Source of the DNA: Seriola aureovittata
Taxonomy: Eukaryota; Chordata; Actinopteri; Carangiformes; Carangidae
NCBI RefSeq assembly: GCF_021018895.1
Contig: NC_079368.1
Span: 8,554,001-8,618,000 of the forward strand
Direction: 5' to 3'
Length of the DNA: 64,000 nucleotides
Under the pieces are notes generated by a model. It worked only from the letters and a program-made list of their open reading frames with translations, ran no database searches and had not been told where the DNA came from. Shown here piece after piece: positions 62,701 to 64,000 of the stretch. Made by a program: the position numbers and the translations under genes. Numbering within the stretch: the first letter of the stretch is position 1; every line of letters begins with the position of its first letter.

Positions 62701-63097
62701 TCCTGTTGACCTTTAAAGGACCTGCTACAGGCCCTGCTCTCTGGACTGTGCCACAGGAGGCTCTCCTTTGCTCCTGCAATACAAGCTGCTCACTCTCCCC
62801 TCCGGCATTCCAGCCAATCACAATGTGGTACGACTGTCGGCTTTCTCAGAGTCGGGCATCCTGCAAGAGCGCACGTCGTTCACCATACTTGAGCAAGAGT
62901 CAGAGACGGGTGTGATGGGCCGGGTGTTTGGCATTAGAGATGAGGCCGGCAGGGGGATCATCTTCACCTTGAGGGCTCTGGACAGATCAGGACTGGTGCG
63001 GCTCAAGGTGCGGGCCACCACCATCTCGCTGCAGGGCCGCATTACCTACCAGAGCATCTTCATCATCTACATCTCCATCTCATCGTACCCCTACTGA
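20504..63097 (+). CDS. hmcn2: Hemicentin 2, giant extracellular-matrix protein, complete, 81 coding exons
   Basis: Secreted matrix protein of the hemicentin/fibulin-6 family, which forms tracks at epithelial and tissue junctions. I traced 81 exons; they total 12,603 bases, 4,200 residues plus TGA, with all phases consistent. Approximate residues: signal peptide 1-23; VWA 40-215; hemicentin linker 216-425; 32 Ig domains 426-3389; one TSP1 3390-3446; G2-like beta-barrel 3447-3664; eight EGF 3685-4074; conserved C-terminal region 4075-4200 ending SSYPY. The domain order and the eight EGF modules match hemicentins. HMCN1, as I recall it, is longer, with 44 Ig and six TSP1. I call hmcn2 rather than hmcn1 from the adjacent ncs1 (human 9q34 synteny) and the single TSP1. 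Two introns are GC-AG. Each module is listed separately with its exons. Confidence 0.95.
20763..22445 (+). other. hmcn2: hmcn2 intron 1
   Basis: 1.7 kb GT-AG intron between VWA exons 1 and 2. It contains the C-rich stretch at 21323-21349. No other feature was recognised. Introns 2 (22517-23034) and 3 (23194-23691), each about 0.5 kb, also hold nothing recognisable. Confidence 0.9.
24289..24324. repeat. TG microsatellite
   Basis: Eighteen uninterrupted GT units in hmcn2 intron 4, followed by an ATGTGA interruption. Confidence 0.95.
27241..27252. repeat. Poly(G) tract
   Basis: Twelve consecutive G about 90 bases upstream of hmcn2 exon 5. Confidence 0.9.
27644..28322 (+). CDS. hmcn2: hmcn2 hemicentin linker region between VWA and Ig array (exons 6-8)
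   Basis: Exons 27644-27750, 27841-27961, 28059-28322 (residues 262-425). The sequence follows the family pattern between the VWA and Ig1: [15 protein letters not shown], then [16 protein letters not shown] and [17 protein letters not shown]. Exon 8 ends CCAG before a GC donor at 28323. This region has no enzymatic motif; in hemicentins it is taken as a structural beta-rich segment. Confidence 0.92.
28456..29163 (+). CDS. hmcn2: hmcn2 Ig domain 1 (exons 9-10)
   Basis: Exons 28456-28600 and 29042-29163, internal intron phase 2. Cysteines are in GCSVESD and YECTAQS. The canonical core Trp is replaced by Phe (LRFSRSG), as in the first Ig of HMCN1. Confidence 0.92.
29416..29688 (+). CDS. hmcn2: hmcn2 Ig domain 2 (exon 11, single exon)
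   Basis: Whole domain in one exon. Cysteines in LPCKVEG and YHCVATN; core Trp in LTWHRAG. Confidence 0.95.
30123..30696 (+). CDS. hmcn2: hmcn2 Ig domain 3 (exons 12-13)
   Basis: Exons 30123-30264 and 30569-30696, internal phase 2. Cysteines in LVCSASG and YTCLATN; core Trp in LFWSHGN. Confidence 0.93.
31396..31753 (+). CDS. hmcn2: hmcn2 Ig domain 4 (exons 14-15)
   Basis: Exons 31396-31509 and 31595-31753, internal phase 1. Cysteines in LECQATG and YSCVASS. The exit donor, GTTAGA, is weak. Confidence 0.93.
31847..33182 (+). CDS. hmcn2: hmcn2 Ig domain 5 (exons 16-17)
   Basis: Exons 31847-32041 and 33087-33182, internal phase 1, split by a 1.0 kb intron. Cysteines in LHCVARG and YICEAKN. The strand before the intron ends HLLIQG, as in HMCN1 equivalents. 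Confidence 0.93.
33339..33710 (+). CDS. hmcn2: hmcn2 Ig domain 6 (exons 18-19)
   Basis: Exons 33339-33466 and 33566-33710, internal phase 0. Cysteines in IPCMLLD and YVCTAVN; core Trp in RHWSQNG. Confidence 0.93.
33735..34075. mobile_element. Common percomorph dispersed repeat in hmcn2 intron 19
   Basis: Blocks in order: CAGACATTTTG, CCCCAGAGTTAGATGA, AAGCTTAGTTTAGGATAAAG, ACTGGACGCAGGGGAAACAG with CTAGCCTG, GAGAGTCACTGGCCCGGCAAAGAAATA, GTGTTAATTTGTGAACTTTGGCAGTGCTGATAGGTGGATTTT. These are recognisable as a repeat found very widely in spiny-rayed fish genomes. The superfamily is uncertain and no coding frame is present. Confidence 0.7.
34929..36516 (+). CDS. hmcn2: hmcn2 Ig domain 7 (exons 20-21)
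   Basis: Exons 34929-35041 and 36357-36516, internal phase 0, split by a 1.3 kb intron. Cysteines in LSCEASG and YICTATS; core Trp in VVWSK. Confidence 0.93.
35042..36356 (+). other. hmcn2: hmcn2 intron 20
   Basis: AT-rich 1.3 kb intron with an imperfect GATGATAATGGT-type simple repeat near 35370-35405. No exon or RNA gene was seen. Confidence 0.85.
36678..39463 (+). CDS. hmcn2: hmcn2 Ig domain 8 (exons 22-23)
   Basis: Exons 36678-36837 and 39336-39463, internal phase 2, split by a 2.5 kb intron. Cysteines in LPCEAQG and YTCTAEN; core Trp in VTWSRNG. The joined strand [13 protein letters not shown] matches the HMCN1 pattern, confirming the long-range splice. Confidence 0.93.
37357..37376. 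repeat. Poly(G) tract of 20 bases
   Basis: Preceded by GGTGGGGGTGGAGTGGGGGG, giving about 45 bases of nearly continuous G. The length is probably unstable and sequencing-error prone. Confidence 0.9.
38320..38600. repeat. Possible degraded teleost dispersed repeat
   Basis: Shows repeated GCCACCATCAGG / GACATCATCAGGTCAAACTTTGGCTA phrases around a central segment. These resemble a fish repeat built of degenerate 'ATCATCAGGTCAAA' units. The assignment is from memory and weak. Confidence 0.35.
39607..39858 (+). CDS. hmcn2: hmcn2 Ig domain 9 (exon 24, single exon)
   Basis: Whole domain in one 252-base exon, the shortest of the array (84 codons). Cysteines in LPCVVQG and YQCVARN; core Trp in VSWFHNG. 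Confidence 0.95.
40300..41160 (+). mobile_element. Degenerate non-LTR retrotransposon (LINE) fragment in hmcn2 intron 24
   Basis: A reverse-transcriptase block [18 protein letters not shown] is encoded at 40670-40723. It is followed after about ten codons by AQFCTNDL and a stop, a decayed version of the catalytic F/Y-A-D-D box. Upstream, YQSDFRKL (ending near 40508) resembles the QSGFR motif of the same enzymes. Downstream (40960-41079) is a hydrophobic ORF end, then a tail CAGGTCTCCCCTGAGAGAGA and CTTGATCTCAAAGAGACC. Frame breaks and the lost catalytic residues make it inactive. The clade is not determined. Confidence 0.7.
41595..43733 (+). CDS. hmcn2: hmcn2 Ig domain 10 (exons 25-26)
   Basis: Exons 41595-41678 and 43542-43733, internal phase 1. 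The intron falls unusually early, right after the first cysteine (IPCPAEG), leaving an 84-base first exon and a 1.9 kb intron. Second cysteine in FKCMATN; core Trp in VRWFKNG. Confidence 0.92.
41679..43541 (+). other. hmcn2: hmcn2 intron 25
   Basis: 1.9 kb GT-AG intron. It includes an acidic open frame at 42359-42655 that resembles no family and is treated as chance. Nothing else was recognised. Confidence 0.8.
43816..44227 (+). CDS. hmcn2: hmcn2 Ig domain 11 (exons 27-28)
   Basis: Exons 43816-43946 and 44083-44227, internal phase 0. Cysteines in LGCDAFG and FTCTAQN; core Trp in ITWTKDG. Confidence 0.94.
44657..45043 (+). CDS. hmcn2: hmcn2 Ig domain 12 (exons 29-30)
   Basis: Exons 44657-44783 and 44886-45043, internal phase 2. 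Cysteines in FQCRVSG and YQCLASN; core Trp in VEWSRDG. The exit donor, GTCTCT, is weak, but the phase and the next exon require it. Confidence 0.92.
45551..45829 (+). CDS. hmcn2: hmcn2 Ig domain 13 (exon 31, single exon)
   Basis: Whole domain in one exon. Cysteines in LPCDVEG and YTCRATN; core Trp in ITWLKDN. Confidence 0.95.
45925..46803 (+). CDS. hmcn2: hmcn2 Ig domain 14 (exons 32-33)
   Basis: Exons 45925-46067 and 46653-46803, internal phase 0. Cysteines in LSCLAKG and YTCVVTN; core Trp in VNWFKDG. It carries a few extra residues before strand B ([13 protein letters not shown]). Confidence 0.93.
46954..47390 (+). CDS. hmcn2: hmcn2 Ig domain 15 (exons 34-35), extended N-terminal part
   Basis: Exons 46954-47172 and 47277-47390, internal phase 1. 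It has about 111 residues against 84-98 for most other modules. The extra length is an acidic stretch ([15 protein letters not shown]) before strand B. Cysteines in LSCESNA and YTCQAVN; core Trp in LSWYKDG. Confidence 0.93.
47487..47866 (+). CDS. hmcn2: hmcn2 Ig domain 16 (exons 36-37)
   Basis: Exons 47487-47674 and 47770-47866, internal phase 0. Cysteines in LHCDVTG and YLCVAEN; core Trp in ISWLRDG. Confidence 0.94.
48052..48447 (+). CDS. hmcn2: hmcn2 Ig domain 17 (exons 38-39)
   Basis: Exons 48052-48213 and 48334-48447, internal phase 1. Cysteines in LLCDVQA and YVCTATN; core Trp in ITWTRDG. Confidence 0.94.
48643..49570 (+). CDS. hmcn2: hmcn2 Ig domain 18 (exons 40-41)
   Basis: Exons 48643-48839 and 49489-49570, internal phase 0, with a 0.65 kb intron. 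Cysteines in LRCEAHG and YTCKVSN; core Trp in VTWYKNG. Confidence 0.94.
49652..50016 (+). CDS. hmcn2: hmcn2 Ig domain 19 (exons 42-43)
   Basis: Exons 49652-49783 and 49873-50016, internal phase 1. Cysteines in LLCEATG and YTCVAKN. The second exon has two extra tryptophans (LQWQWSIRG) in place of the usual strand D-E sequence. Confidence 0.93.
50134..51088 (+). CDS. hmcn2: hmcn2 Ig domain 20 (exons 44-45)
   Basis: Exons 50134-50293 and 50964-51088, internal phase 2. Cysteines in LECRATG and YTCLAVS; core Trp in LSWLKDG. A long TG microsatellite lies in the 670-base internal intron. Confidence 0.93.
50647..50790. repeat. Long TG microsatellite inside hmcn2 intron 44
   Basis: Twenty-nine pure TG units (50647-50704), then an imperfect TG/CG-rich extension to about 50790. 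It fills a fifth of the intron that splits Ig20. Confidence 0.95.
51174..51565 (+). CDS. hmcn2: hmcn2 Ig domain 21 (exons 46-47)
   Basis: Exons 51174-51357 and 51468-51565, internal phase 2. Cysteines in LECQAAG and YTCVARS; core Trp in ISWLKNG. Confidence 0.94.
51671..51949 (+). CDS. hmcn2: hmcn2 Ig domain 22 (exon 48, single exon)
   Basis: Whole domain in one 279-base exon, the same length as Ig13. Cysteines in LTCEARG and YSCVASN; core Trp in LTWMKDS. Confidence 0.95.
52085..52511 (+). CDS. hmcn2: hmcn2 Ig domain 23 (exons 49-50)
   Basis: Exons 52085-52275 and 52430-52511, internal phase 0. Cysteines in LECSAVG and YTCLASS; core Trp in LSWLKDG. Confidence 0.94.
52976..53353 (+). CDS. hmcn2: hmcn2 Ig domain 24 (exons 51-52)
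   Basis: Exons 52976-53112 and 53212-53353, internal phase 0. Cysteines in LECLADS and YSCVVTN; core Trp in IEWYKDE. The exit codon is split T|TA. Confidence 0.94.
53446..53841 (+). CDS. hmcn2: hmcn2 Ig domain 25 (exons 53-54)
   Basis: Exons 53446-53590 and 53717-53841, internal phase 2. Cysteines in LPCEVEG and YYCTVSN; core Trp in VMWRKDG. Confidence 0.93.
53995..54383 (+). CDS. hmcn2: hmcn2 Ig domain 26 (exons 55-56)
   Basis: Exons 53995-54151 and 54262-54383, internal phase 2. Cysteines in LSCETTG and FECTAVN; core Trp in VSWKRNG. Confidence 0.94.
54467..54869 (+). CDS. hmcn2: hmcn2 Ig domain 27 (exons 57-58)
   Basis: Exons 54467-54631 and 54762-54869, internal phase 1. Cysteines in LPCHVQG and YTCSARN; core Trp in ITWTKGG. 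The exit donor, GTTGGC, is weak. Confidence 0.93.
54982..55345 (+). CDS. hmcn2: hmcn2 Ig domain 28 (exons 59-60)
   Basis: Exons 54982-55116 and 55211-55345, two equal 135-base halves, internal phase 1. Cysteines in LPCEVQG and YQCLAKN; core Trp in ITWQREG. Confidence 0.94.
55532..55801 (+). CDS. hmcn2: hmcn2 Ig domain 29 (exon 61, single exon)
   Basis: Whole domain in one exon. Cysteines in LECVADG and YTCTAKN; core Trp in VTWHKER. Confidence 0.95.
55884..56741 (+). CDS. hmcn2: hmcn2 Ig domains 30 and 31 (exons 62-64), shared middle exon
   Basis: Exons 55884-56074, 56165-56378 and 56607-56741. Exon 63 encodes the second half of Ig30 (FTCVATN) and, with no intron at the domain boundary, the first half of Ig31 (LSCHAQG, ISWTVNN). 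Exon 64 completes Ig31 (YMCIAEN). It is the only Ig boundary in the array without a phase-1 intron. Confidence 0.94.
56847..57803 (+). CDS. hmcn2: hmcn2 Ig domain 32 (exons 65-66), last Ig
   Basis: Exons 56847-57037 and 57722-57803, internal phase 0, with a 0.68 kb intron. Cysteines in LDCPVQG and YQCVAES; core Trp in LRWLRDG. Confidence 0.94.
57937..58107 (+). CDS. hmcn2: hmcn2 thrombospondin type 1 repeat (exon 67), single copy
   Basis: One 171-base exon encodes residues 3390-3446: [20 protein letters not shown], six cysteines in all, ending KCHAGLCPG. The W-x-x-W and CSxTCG motifs are intact. HMCN1, as I recall it, has six such repeats; only one is present here, and no further copy is visible in the flanking introns. 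Confidence 0.95.
58498..59711 (+). CDS. hmcn2: hmcn2 nidogen G2-like beta-barrel domain (exons 68-71)
   Basis: Exons 58498-58650, 58923-59060, 59228-59349, 59471-59711 (residues 3447-3664). Family-typical phrases: [59 protein letters not shown] and the Trp/Asn-rich C-terminal strands. In nidogens this fold binds collagen IV and perlecan; in hemicentin a matrix-anchoring role is inferred. Confidence 0.94.
59811..60100 (+). CDS. hmcn2: hmcn2 linker exon and EGF module 1 (exons 72-73)
   Basis: Exon 59811-59870 encodes a 20-residue linker with two cysteines ([13 protein letters not shown]). Exon 59981-60100 encodes EGF1, starting [15 protein letters not shown] with six cysteines; the DxDEC start indicates calcium binding. 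Confidence 0.93.
60241..60375 (+). CDS. hmcn2: hmcn2 EGF module 2 (exon 74)
   Basis: Starts [12 protein letters not shown], calcium-binding type, ending GTSCEG. The exon is followed by a GC donor (AAG then GCAAGT at 60376). Using the nearby GT at 60380 would shift the frame into a stop. Confidence 0.93.
60497..60942 (+). CDS. hmcn2: hmcn2 EGF modules 3 and 4 (exons 75-76)
   Basis: Exon 60497-60616 ([13 protein letters not shown]) and exon 60817-60942 ([16 protein letters not shown]). Each has the calcium-binding start motif and six cysteines. Introns are phase 1, so each module is a removable in-frame cassette. Confidence 0.94.
60943..61595 (+). other. hmcn2: hmcn2 intron 76
   Basis: 0.65 kb GT-AG intron between EGF4 and EGF5. 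No feature was recognised. Confidence 0.85.
61596..61724 (+). CDS. hmcn2: hmcn2 EGF module 5 (exon 77)
   Basis: [18 protein letters not shown], followed by [13 protein letters not shown], a phrase nearly identical to the HMCN1 equivalent. Confidence 0.95.
61825..62118 (+). CDS. hmcn2: hmcn2 EGF module 6 with basic insert (exon 78)
   Basis: [12 protein letters not shown] and a normal EGF, followed by an approximately 45-residue insert rich in Arg, Ser and Thr, ending [12 protein letters not shown]. The 294-base exon is more than twice the length of the other EGF exons. HMCN1 has a similar basic insert at this point. The RITR motif fits a minimal proprotein-convertase site. Confidence 0.94.
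62235..62568 (+). CDS. hmcn2: hmcn2 EGF modules 7 and 8 (exons 79-80)
   Basis: Exon 62235-62354 ([15 protein letters not shown]) and exon 62442-62568 ([18 protein letters not shown]). Both are calcium-binding type. Exon 80 runs into [14 protein letters not shown], the start of the C-terminal region, and ends in phase 2. Confidence 0.94.
62719..63097 (+). CDS. hmcn2: hmcn2 C-terminal region (exon 81)
   Basis: The last 379 bases encode the fibulin-like C-terminal domain shared by hemicentins, ending YISISSYPY and TGA at 63095-63097. The C-terminal YPY and the flanking pattern match HMCN1, so the gene is complete at its 3' end. Confidence 0.95.
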
Positions 63098-63395
63098 GCC
63101 TCTGTGCTGCTTTACAGATGACTATGCTCCCATGTGGCCGCTTCGATGCCTCTTACCCACAAGGCAGTTCCCAAAAAACAACCTTGTGCCTTGGACACAA
63201 TTGGCCATGCAAAGAAACATAAAACATAAGGTGGACATGGTTAGAAAGTGGATTTCATGGAGATGTGTAACCCCCCCCCCCGGTCTGTGACTGAAATGTC
63301 ACAATGGAAAAAGTTCTGAGATAAAAGACCTTCCTTTTTTTAATTGTTGCCTTGAGTGGGATCTGCCGAATAAATTATAGAGCAGATCATACTCA
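63098..63395 (+). other. hmcn2: hmcn2 3' UTR (inferred)
   Basis: Short untranslated region with a C run (63270-63280), ending shortly after AATAAA at 63369-63374. The cleavage site is not visible. Confidence 0.55.
63369..63374 (+). terminator. hmcn2: Polyadenylation signal AATAAA, hmcn2
   Basis: Canonical hexamer in CCGAATAAATTATAG, 272 bases past the stop codon. Confidence 0.6.
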
Positions 63396-64000
63396 ACTGA
63401 AGACATCTGAAACATCCTGGATGAACACAATATGTTGTTCATTTTTTGACCATATGCTTTATTTCTAATCAGTATCTGAAAATGCACAATGCAAAAAAAA
63501 AAAAGAAAAAAAAAAGAAAGTAATATCAACCAAGCACTGAAGTTATTTAGTATCCATCAGGATACTACTCTCTCTCATGTATGTTAGTTTCAAATGTTGA
63601 ATATCTAATTCTGGGACAAATTTATTCTCATATGAAGATATGTTTGCTGCCCGCACTTGAAAATACAAGCCTATTACAAGTCTTTCCACAACTATGAAAT
63701 TGTAAAATGTTTCCCCTATTATTTTAATTTATTTAAATCATTTGAACACATCACTGGTTTAAACGTCCTCCTGACACAGAGGGTTTGAGCTCATAAGGAT
63801 CTACTGGCATTTTAATGACAAACCTTCAGTGGCTTGTAGCTACCTAGCTAGCAACAGTGTTTCATCTATCGTATGTGTTTTTGTACTCTTTTATAACATT
63901 TTTTTATCATGTGAAAAAGTTTTTAGGTGCTATTCTGAATGTACTCGAGTGTTTTGAGTGGTGCTGGGCCAAGAAAACAGGCATGTTATTCACAAATACC
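63396..64000. other. Downstream intergenic DNA
   Basis: No gene was recognised in the last 600 bases. An A-rich run (63493-63517) is present. Confidence 0.6.

Noticed and set aside
1..64000. CRISPR arrays, operons, prophage or toxin-antitoxin style systems
   Set aside because: The regular repeats seen are simple sequence repeats or eukaryotic dispersed elements, and the window is clearly vertebrate nuclear DNA.

Overview
The window is an ordinary vertebrate nuclear locus, almost certainly from a ray-finned (teleost) fish. The evidence is split genes with GT-AG introns, many introns of only about 75-100 bases, long CA/TG microsatellites, and dispersed repeats of types typical of percomorph fish. 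There are two protein-coding genes, both on the + strand. I see no rRNA, tRNA or CRISPR array, and no prokaryotic or viral system.

Bases 1-2700 hold no gene I can support. Gene 1 is ncs1 (neuronal calcium sensor 1). A CG-rich promoter and probable non-coding first exon lie near 2700-2951. A second exon carries the ATG at 4830, and seven coding exons run to a stop at 17174. A further intron appears to split the 3' UTR, with an AATAAA at 18888. The joined product is 190 residues, the normal NCS1 length, with the myristoylation signal, a disabled EF1 and three complete EF-hands.

About 1.6 kb downstream, gene 2 is hmcn2 (hemicentin 2), ATG at 20504 and stop at 63097. I could trace 81 coding exons by hand. 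Their lengths sum to 12,603 bases (4,200 codons plus stop) with every junction in phase. The order is: signal peptide, VWA domain with a MIDAS site, hemicentin linker region, 32 Ig domains, one thrombospondin type 1 repeat, a nidogen G2-like beta-barrel, eight EGF modules (seven or more calcium-binding) and the conserved hemicentin C-terminus. Two of the 80 introns need GC-AG splicing. A poly(A) signal lies at 63369.

The genes are not functionally coupled: NCS1 is a cytosolic/membrane calcium switch in neurons, and hemicentin is a giant secreted extracellular-matrix protein. From memory, the same NCS1-HMCN2 tandem order occurs at human 9q34, so this is retained synteny. Introns carry degraded transposons: a non-LTR retrotransposon remnant in hmcn2 intron 24, an L2-type tail in ncs1, a common percomorph repeat in hmcn2 intron 19, and an inverted pair of related repeats flanking much of ncs1. 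No undescribed biological system was found. The most checkable oddities are the two GC-AG introns, the reduced Ig/TSP1 array, a 25-base microexon, a lost intron at the Ig30/Ig31 boundary and a twin CRE promoter.
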